From Nicotiana tabacum (Eukaryota; Streptophyta; Magnoliopsida; Solanales; Solanaceae), in contig NC_134096.1 of NCBI RefSeq assembly GCF_000715075.1, positions 65,849,026 through 65,913,025 on the forward strand: a DNA stretch of 64,000 nucleotides, given 5' to 3'. The notes below the pieces were generated by a model, which saw only the letters and a program-made list of their open reading frames with translations, ran no database searches and had not been told where the DNA came from. The translations under genes and the position numbers were made by a program. Positions 11,781 through 22,520 of the stretch are shown here, in pieces (the first letter of the stretch is position 1; each line of letters opens with the position of its first letter).

Positions 11781-13772
11781 TCAGATGAAGTGATCACAGG
11801 TATTGTCTCAGTGTGCCACATGGAACCTTCTATATTATTTGAACCTGGTTCCACTTATTCGTATGTGTCATCGTATTTTACTCATTATTTAGATATGGCC
11901 TGTGAGTTCTTTGTTTCACCTATTCGTGAATCTACGCCGATGGGCGATACTATTATTGTGGACTGTGTGTATTGGTCATGTGTGGTAACTATTGGGGGAC
12001 TGGAGACTAGAGTTGATATCTTATTACTTAGTATGGTTGATTTCGTTGTAATCGTGGGTATGGATTGGTTTTCTCCATGTCATGTTATTCTAGACTGTCA
12101 TGAAAAAACCGTGACGTTAGTGATGTCGGGGTTGCCAAAGGTCGAATGGAGAGGTTCTCTAGATTATGTTCCCAGCAGGGTAATCTCTTATTTGAAGGCC
12201 CAACATATGATTGGGAAGGGGTGTTTGTTCTATTTGGCCATTGTGAGAGATGTTGATGCAGACACTTCTACCATTGATTCTGTACCGGTAGTGCGAGACT
12301 TTCCAGATGTATTTCCTGCAGACCTGCCGGGTATGCCACCCGACAGGGATATTGATTTCCATATTGACTTGATGTCAGGCACTCAGCCCATTTATATTCC
12401 TCTGTATCGTATGACACCAGCTGAGTTGAAAGAATTGAAAGAACAACTTCAGGAACTCCTTGATAAGTGGTTTATTAGGCCTAGTATGTTGCCTTGGTGT
12501 GCACCGGTTCTGTTTGTGAAAAATAAAGATGGTACTATGCTGATGTGCATCGACTACAGGCAGTTGAACAAAGTTACAATCAAGAACAAGTATCCTTTAC
12601 CGCATATTGATGACTTATTTGACCAGCTTCAGGGAGCGAGGGTATTCTCCAAAATTGATTTGAGATCCAGGTATCACCAGTTGAAAATTTAGGATTCGAA
12701 TATTCTAAAGATGACATTCAGGACCCGTTATGGTGACTATAAATTTCTCGTGATGTCTTTTGAGTTGACCAATGCCCCAACAACATTTATGCACTTGATG
12801 AACAGTATATTCTAGCCATACCTTGATTCATTTGTCGTGGTATTCATTGATGATATCCTGGTGTACTCACGTAGCTAGGAGGAGCATGCACAACACTTGA
12901 GTATTGTATTACAAAGGCTGAGAGAGGAGAAACTTTATGCCAAATTATCTAAGTGTGAGTTCTGTCTTAGTTCAGTGGCATTCTTGGGACACAAAGTGTC
13001 CAGTGAAGGACTTAAGGTGGATCTTAAGAAGATAGAGGCAATTCAGAGTTAGCCTAAGCCATCTTCAGCTACTGAGATTCGGAGGTTTCTCGGCTTGGCC
13101 AGTTATTATCGTCGCTTTGTAGAGGTTTCTTGTCTATTGCATCGCCTTTGACCAAATTGACCTAGAAGAGTGCTCCTTTTCAAGTGGTCGGATGAGTGTG
13201 AGGGGAGCTTTTAGAAGCTCAAGACTGTCTTGACCACAACTCCAGTTCTAGTCTTACTTTCAACTACTGGTTCTTATACAGTGTATTGCGATGCTTCTCG
13301 GATCGGTATTGAATGTAATTTTTCAGGAGGGTAGAGTGATTGCTTACACTTCATGTAAGTTGAAATCCCATGAGAAGAACTACCCAGTCCACGATTTGGA
13401 GTTAGCTTCCATCATTCATGCATTGAAGATTTGGAGGCATTATCTCTACGGTGTGTCTTGTGAGGTGTTTACAGATCATCAGAGTCTCTAGCACTTGTTC
13501 AAATAGAAGGACCTAAATTTAAGGCCTCAGAGATGGTTAGAGTTGCCAAAGGACTCTGATATTACTATCCTGTATCATCCCGAGAAGGCTAATATGGTAG
13601 CTGATGCCTTGAGTAGAAAGGCAGTGAGTATGGGTAGCCTTGCATTCATTCTTGTTGGTGAAAGGCCTCTTGCAGTTGATGTTCAGGCCTTGGCCAACCA
13701 GTTCATGAGATTAGATGTGTTTGGAGCCCAGTCAGGTTCTATCTTGTGTGGTATCTCGGTCCAGAGTTGGTA
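11781..13772 (+). pseudogene. pol: Pol of element H: protease, RT, RNase H; 3' end lost
   Basis: An open stretch of 300 codons (11,790-12,692) covers the protease ([11 protein letters not shown], where A and D have Asp in place of this Glu) and the N-terminal half of RT ([19 protein letters not shown]). After a TAG at 12,690, RT continues with FIDDILVYS near 12,850, then the RT connection and RNase H ([26 protein letters not shown]). There are many stops and a frameshift near 13,130. The sequence ends abruptly in the RNase H-integrase spacer, so integrase, chromodomain and 3' LTR are absent. Single-frame gag-pol order and close likeness to A place it in the chromodomain-bearing Tekay/Del lineage; the lineage call is inference. 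Confidence 0.88.
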
Positions 13773-13885
13773 AGTAGCTCCTGTATTTTTTAGCCCAAAA
13801 GGCATTATATTATAACAATATGTTCCATACTTGGTGATAAATGAAGTTTTTTCTCGGTCCTCCGGGTTCATTTGGATTTGATTGA
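13773..13885 (-). pseudogene. ~113-bp reverse transcriptase scrap of another gypsy lineage
   Basis: Read on the minus strand it encodes NQIQMNPEDREKTSFITKYG, then CYNIMPFGLKNTGATYQ, the RT palm motif of the Tat/Ogre type and unlike the Tekay-type RT next to it. It starts and ends abruptly, with the truncated pol of H on one side and the LTR of B on the other. It is probably a filler fragment captured at a break. Confidence 0.75.
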
Positions 13886-14635
13886 TGTGTTCTATATATA
13901 TTAATTTGTGTACGGACGAGGACTAATAATATGATGGATATCAATTGGATGTGATAATAAGTGTACGTGGTATATTATAAGTGATGTGGGGCCTAAGGAG
14001 AGGCCTAAGCTTAAGTCAAGTTGGAAATTTTATGATAGACTATAGTTCCAAATAAGTACGCACAAGACCAAACTTTGGACGAGCATATCTACATATATAT
14101 AAGGAGTTATGTGATGGAAAACCCATCAAACGAAATATCTTCAAGTCTAGATTCTAACGCTTCAAACCGTTCATCATTTGGACACTCCTACACGAAGTTA
14201 TGAAAAATTACCAAAAGCTGGCAGAATTTTACACAATCGCGCTGCTCCACGCGGCGCCCCATGCGCTGCGCCTGTGGAAAATTCCAGAATGTTTCGAAAT
14301 GTCGTTCCCAGACACTTTTTGTACAGCCACCCCACGGAGCCCCATGTACCGTGGCTGTACAAATTCGGGTTTTTTTTAATAACCCGGCCCTATTTTGATA
14401 TAGGACCTTCGGGGATTATTTTCCCCACTTAATTTGGACGGGTTTGGAGCTCTTCTCCACTCTCTCAAGACCACCAACTCCTCTCTTCTTCATGGTAAGT
14501 AATCCCCATTATCTTTGTGTGAAATGCCATTATTTCTACACTAGTATTGATGAAATCTACACATAAAATACTTAGATCTTCAAGAAATTTCTTCAAGAAC
14601 TCAAAGGAGGGTTTTGCAAGATTTTTCCCAAAAGA
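13886..14635 (+). mobile_element. LTR of element B, left part
   Basis: Non-coding LTR-like sequence interrupted by element A; it resumes at 25,536. The left limit is uncertain: a TGTGATAATAAG at about 13,950 is a plausible LTR start, and what lies between 13,886 and there is unassigned. It includes GGCCTAAGGAGAGGCC and a strong TATA box. Confidence 0.6.
14094..14102 (+). promoter_or_regulatory. TATA box in LTR of element B
   Basis: TATATATAA followed by GGAG, in the U3 part of the B LTR; it probably marks its U3/R border. No transcript evidence. Confidence 0.5.
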
Positions 14636-15410
14636 TGTCACGAACCAAAATCCCAACCTGTCGTGATGGTGCCTATCTCAATACTAGGCAAGCCGATAAT
14701 CTCCATAAACCACAATTTCTCTTTAAGTTTGAAAATACAATAATTAAATACAATACAAAAATTCCACAAATAATGAGACGAACACTCCCCAAAACCTGGT
14801 GTCACTGAGTACATGAGCATTCTATTATGAATACAAGTATGGAAAATACGGTTTATAATTGTCTGAGACCAAATACAGTAAACAAGTAGATAGGGAAGGA
14901 GAGGCAAGGTCTGCAAAAATATGGCAGCTACCTCAGAATCTCCGTAAACTCAGCTGTGCGAAAGAATCAACACCCGCTATGTCCGAGAACACCTGAATTT
15001 GCACACGAAGTGCAGGGTGTAGTATGAGTATAACCAACTCAGTAAGTAACAATAATAAATAAGGAACTGAAGATAATGACGAGCTACACAATTACAGTTC
15101 ATTTCCAGTAATTCCAACAAGGAATAGACATGCTTTCAAATCCGACAGTTTAAGTCAAATCAATTTTATACAGTTCAAGTTCATGTAATCCGGATATAAA
15201 ATATTTCAGAGCATTTCACAACAATGACAGATAGCAACTAAGTGAAACAACAAATAAAAAGCAAGTACAGCCTCTCAGGCAACAAATACTCAACTCGTCA
15301 CAACAGCTCAACTACTCGGCTTTCAGCCCTCAGCACTCACACTCAATGGGTACCCGCGCTCACTGGGGGTGTACACACTCCGGAGGGGCTCCTACATCCC
15401 AAGCGCTATA

Positions 15411-15590
15411 ATCTGCACGGCCAACTCACGTGCTGCACGGACAACTCACGTCATAGTATCAATATCTAGATCCGCACGGCCAACTCACGTGCTGCACGGA
15501 CAACTCATGTACTATAGTATCAATATCTGGATCCGCACGGCCAACTCACATGCTGCACGGACAACTCACGTGTTATAATATCAATATCTC
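15411..15590. repeat. Tandem repeats with GCACGG...CCAACTCACGTG
   Basis: About three copies of a ~60-bp unit containing GCACGGCCAACTCACGTG, TGCACGGACAACTCACGT and TAGTATCAATATCTGGATCC. The matching block in the other LTR is 23,300-23,460. Lies in the transcribed half of the LTR. Confidence 0.8.
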
Positions 15591-16565
15591 ACAATCAGGC
15601 CCTCGGCCTCACTCATTCATAAATCTTTCCAGTCCCTCGGGCTCTCTATAATCATGAAATCAGACCAAACAACAATGATATGATGCATCAATAATGAACA
15701 ATAGAGACTGAGATAAAATAAACAAGTAAACTGTGACTGAGTACCAAATAACAATTTAGCAGATAATTCAATATGTACATGACATCTGTGGGTCCCAGCA
15801 GTATCAACATATAGCCTAAACATGGTTTCTAACATGCCTTATAGTCAAATTTCTATAACACATAGAGAGCATATAGCTAACAACAAATTATTCAACTTTA
15901 CAGTTTCACGGGACAGACCAAGTCACAATCTCCTCGGTACATGCCCATACGCCCATCACCTAGCATGTGCATCAACCTCCAACATAATCACATGATACAA
16001 AAATCTGGGGTTTTCAAACCCTCAAGACCAGATTTAAAACTGTTATTTACCTCAAACCGCATAATTATTTATTTCGCTATGCCCTTGCCACGAGAATTGG
16101 TCTCCGAAAGACTAGAATTTAGTCACAAATAATTTGTTTCAGTCTATAAAATTTATTGGAATTAATTCCATAAGGAAATACTAATTTTCCATAAAAATTC
16201 GAAATTTAACTCAAAAATCGCCCATGGGGCCCACATCTTGGATTCCGACAAAAGTTATAAAATATGAACGCTCATTCAACCATGAGTCCAACCATACAAA
16301 TTTTACTCAAATCCGACATCAACTCGACCCTCGAATCTCCAAATTAAACCAAGAGGGTTTTCATAATTTTCCAACTTAATTCAACGATTAAATATTAAAA
16401 ACAACCATAGATTCGGGTAATTTAACCAATATTGAGTTAAGAACACTTATCCCGTTGTTTCCTCTGAAAATCTCCCAAAACTCGCCACCTCTCGAGCTCC
16501 AATCCATCTAAACTGAAAAATGGGACGAAGTCCCATTTTCAGAACTTAAACTCTCTGCATAGACA

Positions 16566-16975
16566 TTTGCTCTACGCGATCGCGAACATTCCCACGCGAT
16601 CGCGAAGAACAATTTTCCTTCGTCCAGATTTAACTCTATGCGATCGAGGACTTTCCCATGCGATCGCGATGCATAACATCACAGACCTATGCGATTGCAG
16701 GCCTAACCAAGCGATCGCGAAGCACAAATGCGTGATTTCCATTTCTGCCACATTTCCTCTACGCGAACGCGACCTTCTTCACGCATTTGCGAATAACAAC
16801 CTCACATATGTACGCGATCACGTCCCGCTTCAGGCTAACGCGAAGCACAAAATATCACTGCCTCATATTAACCCTACGTGATTGCAGATATCCCCACGCG
16901 ATCGCGTAGAACAAAAACCTTCACTGACTAACTAAGCCTACGCTATCACAGCCACATTCACGCGATCGTGTAGAA
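16566..16975. repeat. CG-motif array (ACGCGATCGCG) in 3' LTR of A
   Basis: A dozen or so copies, some decayed, of a near-palindrome built on CGCGATCGCG. They often come in pairs about 10 bp apart (CTACGCGATCGCG...CCCACGCGATCGCG) separated by 20-45 bp with few CGs. Flanks match the LTR of C, whose array uses another motif. Confidence 0.85.
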
Positions 16976-17428
16976 GGAAAACAACATTAGATAACAGAAA
17001 ATTCCAGCAGCTGTTCAAGTCCAATTTTTTGATCCGTTAACCATCCAAAACTCACCCGTGCCCCTTGGGACCTCAACTAAATATACCAACAAGTCCTAAA
17101 ACATCATACGAACTTAGTCGAACCCTCAAATCACCTCAAACAACGCTAAAACCATGAATTACACCCCAATTCAAGCCTAATGAACTTTGAAATTTCTAAT
17201 TTCTACAAATGGCTCCGGAACCAATCAAATCACGTCTGATTGATCTAAAATTTTGCACACAAGTCATAAATTATATAACAAACCTATTAAAATTTTCAGA
17301 ATCGTATTTCAACCCCGATATCAAAAAGTCAACCCCCGGTCAAACTTCCCAAAAATTCAACTTTCGGCATTTCAAGCCTAATTCCTCCACGGACCTCCAA
17401 ATAATTTTCCGGACACGCTCCTAAGTCC

Positions 17429-17849
17429 TTGAAAGAGTTTAGAATAATACCTGGAGTCTCAAATAAGTGTGGGTATTTACTCCGCATCTCCTTCTCAATC
17501 TCCCAAGTAGCTTCTCCGACTGGCTGGCCTCTCCACTGCACCTTTACTGATGCTTTGTTCTTGGACCTCAGTTTTCGAACCTGCCGGTCTAAAATAGTCA
17601 CCGGCTCTACATCAAAAGTCAAACTATCATCCAACTACACTGTATTGAAATCTAGAATAAGAGACGGATCCCCGACATATTTTTGGAGCATGGATATGTG
17701 GAACACTGGATGAATACCTGATAGACTAAGCGGAAAAGCAAGTTCATAAGCCACCTCTCCAATCTCCTTAAGTATTTCAAAAGGCCCAATATACCGAGGG
17801 CTCAACTTTCCCTTCCTCCTGAACCTAAACACCCTTCATGGGTGAAATA
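17429..17849 (-). pseudogene. pol: Chromodomain end of element A pol
   Basis: Two overlapping frames encode the integrase C-terminus ([20 protein letters not shown]) and a chromodomain (VTILDRQVRKLRSK, then [16 protein letters not shown] and [10 protein letters not shown]). In chromoviruses this domain reads chromatin marks and steers integration; that is family knowledge. The natural end and polypurine tract are removed by the LTR deletion. At least one stop separates the two pieces. Confidence 0.85.
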
Positions 17850-18954
17850 TTGAGCAGAACCTTCTCCCCAACCATGTGAACAACATCACGAACCTTCCTG
17901 TCAGCATAACTCTTCTGTCTAGACTATGCCGTGCGAAGCAGTTCCAGAATCACTTTGACCTTCTCCAAAGCATCCTGAAACAAGTCAGTACCCAATAGCC
18001 TAGCCTCACCTGGCTCAAACCAACCAACCGGAGATCGACACTGTCTCCCATATAATGCCTCATTTGGAGCCGTCTGTATACTCGACTGGTAGCTGCTATT
18101 ATAAGCAAACTCCGCAACTGGTAGAAATGTATCCCAAGAACCTCCAAAATCAATGACACAAGCACGTAGCATATCCTCCAATATCTGAATAGTGTGCTCG
18201 GACTGTCCGTCTGTCTGAGGGAGAAATGATGTACTCAACTAAACTTGTGTGCCCAATTCTCGCTGCACTGCTCTCCAAAATAGTGATGTAAATTGCGTGC
18301 CCGATAGGAAATGATGGACACCGGCACACCGTGTAGGTGAACAATCTCGCGGATATAAATCTCAGCCAACCGTTCCGAAGAATAATTAGTACCAACTGGA
18401 ATAAAATGCGCGGATTTGGTCAACCGATCTACAATCACCCAAACCGCATCAAACTTCTTCAATGTTCGTGGAAGCCCAACTACGAAGTACATGGTAATAC
18501 ACTCCCATTTACCCTCCGGAATTTCAAGTCTCTGTAGTAGTCCGCCCGGTCTCTGATGATCATACTTTACCTGTTGACAATTTAGACACCGAGCTACAAA
18601 CCCAGTTATATCTTCCTTCATTCGCCTGCACCAATAGTGCTGCCTCAAATCCTGATACATCTTTGTGGCACATGGATGAATGGAGTACCGCGAACTGTGA
18701 GCTTCCTGGAGAATCAACTCATGAAAACCATCTACATTACGCACACATAGCCTGCCCTGCATCTGTAATACACTGTCATCTCCAATAGTGACTTCATTGG
18801 CATTATCGTGCTGAACCGTGTCCTTAAGGACAAGCAGATATGGATCATCATACTGGCGCTCTCCGATGCGATCATATAAAGAAGACCGAGAAACCACACA
18901 AGCTAAAACTCGACTCAGCTTGGAAACATCCAATATAACAAACTGGTTGGCCAA
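17850..18954 (-). pseudogene. pol: Integrase of element A, catalytic residues lost
   Basis: The N-terminal zinc-binding part is readable (HPCATKMYQDLRQHYWCRR, then CLNCQQVKY). The first catalytic Asp of the core is Tyr (ITMYFVVGLP where C and E have MDFVVGLP) and the second is also Tyr (IISYRARNL where D has IISDRGTQF). The Glu region (TDGQSEHTIQ) is present in another frame after a shift near 18,238. The enzyme would be dead even without the frameshifts. Confidence 0.85.
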
Positions 18955-19600
18955 GGCCTAAACATCCAATACTAAAGGCCTCTATGGTACTGGTAAGTAT
19001 GCTAAGCTGCCCAAACTCTCTACTTTACGACTCAAGGCATCGGACACTACATTGGCCTTACCGGAATAATAGAGTATGGTGATATCATAATCCTTAAGTA
19101 ACTATAACCATCTTCGCTGCCGCAAATTAAGATCCTTCTCTTTAAACAAATGTTGTAGACTCCAATGGTCAGTATATACCTCACACTGGACACCGTACAA
19201 GTAATGCCGCCAAATTTTTAAGGCATGAACAATAGCTGCTAACTCAATATCGTGGACCGGGTAATTCTTCTCATGTACCTTTAATTGTCTGGACGCATAG
19301 GCAATCACCCTACCATCTTGCATCAGCACTGCGCCGAGACCAATACGCGATGCGTCACAATACACAGTATAAGACTCTGAACCTGTAGGCAACACCAATA
19401 CTGGATTTATAGTCAAAGATGTATTGAGCTTCTGAAAGCTCTCCTCACACTCATCTAACCACCTGAACGGGGCACCTTTCTGGGTCAATTTAGTCATAGG
19501 TGATGCAATAGACGAGAAACCCTCCACGAAGCGACGATAATAACCGGCCAAGCCGAGAAAACTCCGAATCTCAGTAACTGAAGATGGTCTGGGCCAATTT
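18955..19600 (-). pseudogene. pol: RNase H of element A
   Basis: The RT connection ([17 protein letters not shown]) is followed by RNase H motifs YCDAS, HDIELAA, YTDHWS and SDALSRK. The open frame 19,102-19,551 is broken downstream by stops. It would remove the RNA strand during reverse transcription in the particle. Confidence 0.85.
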
Positions 19601-20240
19601 TGAACTGCCTCTATTTTTTTGGAGCCACCTTAATTCCTTCATTGGACACTATATGTCCCAAGAATGCAACCGAACTAAGCTAGAACTCATATTTAGAAAA
19701 TTTGGCATAAAGTCTCTCCTCTCTCAGCCTCTGTAATACAATACCCAAGTGTTGTGCATGCTCCTCCTGACTACGTGAGTACACCAGAATATCGTCAATA
19801 AATATTATGATAAATAAATCAAGGTATGGCTGGAATACATTATTCATCAAATGCATAAATGTTGTTGGGGCATTGGTTAGCCCAAATGACATCACAAGAA
19901 ATTCATAGTGGCCATAACGAGTTCTGAATGTCATCGTTATAATATCTGAATCCCAAATTTTCAACTGGTGATACCTCGATCTCAAATCAATTTTGGAGAA
20001 CACCCTCGCTCCTTGAAGCTGGTCAAATAAGTCATCAATACGCGGCAAAGGATATTTATTCTTGATTGTAACCTTGTTCAACTGCCTATAATCAATGCAC
20101 ATCCGCATAGTATAATCTTTATTCTACACAAACAGAACCGGTGCACCCCAAGGTGACATACTAGGCGTAATAAACCCCTTTTCAAGGAGTTCCTGAAGTT
20201 GCTCTTCAATTCATTTAACTCAACTGGTGTCATAGGATAC
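19601..20240 (-). pseudogene. pol: Reverse transcriptase of element A
   Basis: A 142-codon open stretch (19,680-20,108) begins [17 protein letters not shown], continues with [11 protein letters not shown] and holds the catalytic box [10 protein letters not shown], the usual FIDD variant in this lineage. Stops and a frameshift separate it from the protease upstream and the connection downstream. Confidence 0.88.
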
Positions 20241-20950
20241 ATAGGAATAGAAATGGGTTGATTGCCCTACACAAAATCAATACCGAAATCAATATCCTTG
20301 TCGGGTGGCATACCCGGCAGGTCTGCAGGAAATATGTTCGGAAAGTATCGCACGACCGATACTGAATCAATAATAGGAGTATCTGTATCAACATCTCTCA
20401 CAAAGGCCAAATATGACAAACATACCTTTCCAACCATACGTTGGGCCTTCAAATAAGAAATTACCCTGCTAGGAACAAAATCTAGAGAACCCCTCCATTC
20501 AACCTTCGGCGACCCTGGCATCGTCAACGTCATGGTTTTTGCGTGACAGTCCAGAATAGCATGACATGGAGACAACCAATCCATACCTAAGATTACATCG
20601 AAATCAACTATACAGAGTAATAAGAGATCAACCCTGGTCTCCAGTTCCCCAATAGATACCACACACGACCGATACATACGGTCCAAAGTAATAATATCGC
20701 CCACCAGTGTAGATACACAAACAGGTGAAACTAAGGACTCTCAGGGCATATCCAGATAATGAGCAAAATACGATGATACATATGAATAAGTGGAACCAGG
20801 GTCAAATAATATAGAAGCCTCCCTATGGCACACTGAAACAATACATGTGATCACTGCATCTGAAGCAACAACATCTGGCATGGCAGGAAAAGCATAGAAT
20901 CGGGCCTGGCCGCCACCTGATCGGCCTCCTAGCTGCCTGACCCCCACCTC
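20241..20950 (-). pseudogene. pol: Aspartic protease and PR-RT linker of element A
   Basis: The active-site region [16 protein letters not shown] near 20,800 keeps the Asp and Gly of the pepsin-like motif, with Pro between them. Further motifs are FDVILGMDWLSPCHAILDC and [13 protein letters not shown]. Two open stretches are separated by a stop near 20,740. Confidence 0.82.
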
Positions 20951-22320
20951 GAGCTGGATGGGCGGGTGGTGAGACTGCTGGTGCTAGTTCTATCAGTCGA
21001 GGACTCTCCTGTAGAGCCCCACTCAACAACTTAGGACACTCTCTCTTGAAATGAGCAAATTCTCCGCACTCGAAATAACCCATCCTCTAACGGAACTGCT
21101 GCTCCTGATATCCCGAGGAATTACTTATAGAAGCATGAGCGGACGAGGCATGATGAGAACTTTGCGCTGGTAGTGCACTGAATGAAGATTGGTCTGAGTA
21201 AGCACAGTAAGAACTGTGGCTAGCTGATGCGCCATGATGAGCTGGACGACTCGTTTGAGCAAACGACCCCTACCGCGATAAAACTGACCCCCTAAAGGAA
21301 CACTTATGTAATCACCTAGACCACGAGGCCTTTTAGCCTCCGTCTCTCCACGTTCCTAGCTACGAACCATCTCTATCTGCCGAGCAATGTCACCTACCTT
21401 ATCAAAAGTAGCACCAGACACCCTCTCCCTAGTCATAAGTAACTGCAACTGATATGTGAGGCCATCAATGAACCTCCTAATACTCTCCCTATCAGTGGGA
21501 ACCAACCAGACTGTGTGACGAGCCAAATCAGAAAATCTCATCTCATACTACGTCACAGACATGCCATCCTGATGTAACTGCTCAAACTGTCTTTGCAGCT
21601 CGTCTCTGCGAGACTGTGGCACGAACTTCTCTAAGAAGAGAATGAAGAATCCTTCCATGTAAGTTGTACTGCACCAACGCCTCTCATAAGACTTCCACCA
21701 TCTGAATGCAGCCCAGAAAACTGAAAAGTAGTGAACAAGACCCCACTGGTCTCTAGAATACCCGCTGTCTGAAGCATCTGCTGACACCTATCCAGAAAAC
21801 CCTGAGCATCCTCTGACTCAGTACCGCTAAATGGTGGAGGTCGAAGCCTGTTAAATCTATGAAATCTCCTCTGCTCATCATCTGCCATAAAAGGAACTAC
21901 CGGGGCCTGAGCAGCTACAACCAGCTAGGCTGGAATTGCCCCCGGTATCTGACGTCCCTGTACTACCTAGTCTAGGGTACGGGCAACAGGGGTATGAGTA
22001 CCTCCCCCAGCCTGAGAAGTGGCAGGTGTGTCCTGAGCCGAAACCACCTGAGAAGGACCAGTGTAGACTGTCAATATCTAGGCCAAAGTCTCTTGAAGGC
22101 CTGGAATCTAAATAAGCACAGCCGGTGCCTGAACTGGTCCTGTCGGCTTAGCTATATCTGGAATCTGCTCCTGACCTGGAGTAACTGGTGGTAGTACAGG
22201 TGCGGGTCAAATTGTGGTACGAGCTACACCTTGACCTCTACCTCGACCCCGGCCTCTCACGGCCCTAACCAGTGGCATTGGTGGCTGACCGTCCAATCCA
22301 GTAGTACGTGTCCTCACCAT
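20951..22320 (-). pseudogene. gag: Gag of element A
   Basis: It starts MVRTRTTGLDGQPP at 22,320 and runs through an Arg-Gly stretch. The capsid core follows (DAQGFLDRCQQMLQTAG, LVPTDRESIRRFIDG) and then a degenerate zinc knuckle (YFECGEFAHFKREC; the first Cys of CCHC is Tyr). Stops at former Gln or Trp codons and frameshifts break it into five or more pieces. Same family as the Gag of H and the array units. Confidence 0.85.
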
Positions 22321-22506
22321 TTGTGAGAGAATAGAATAACAAAAAATTAGTTTCCGGAATCAACAAATTCGTACGATAGAATACAAGAAAGCGAAATTTT
22401 TCTAAGGGTTCTGTAGCCTCTCGAAGATAAGTACAGACGTCTCTGTACCGATCCGCAAGATTCTACTAAACCTGCTCATGACTCGTGAGACCTATGTCAC
22501 CTAAAG

Positions 22507-22518
22507 CTCTGATACCAA
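22507..22518 (-). promoter_or_regulatory. Primer binding site of element A
   Basis: The minus strand reads TGGTATCAGAGC, an exact match to the initiator Met tRNA 3' end, 3 bp inside the 5' LTR. Confidence 0.92.
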
Positions 22519-22520
22519 CT

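Larger units (their letters stand above)
14636..17428 (-). repeat. 3' LTR of element A, shortened at its U3 start
   Basis: Collinear with the 5' LTR except that the outermost ~251 bp of U3 and the polypurine tract are gone: CCTAAGTCC of the LTR runs straight into TTGAAAGAGTTTAGAAT of pol. It carries tandem repeats at 15,411-15,590 and a CG-motif array at 16,566-16,975. Confidence 0.9.
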
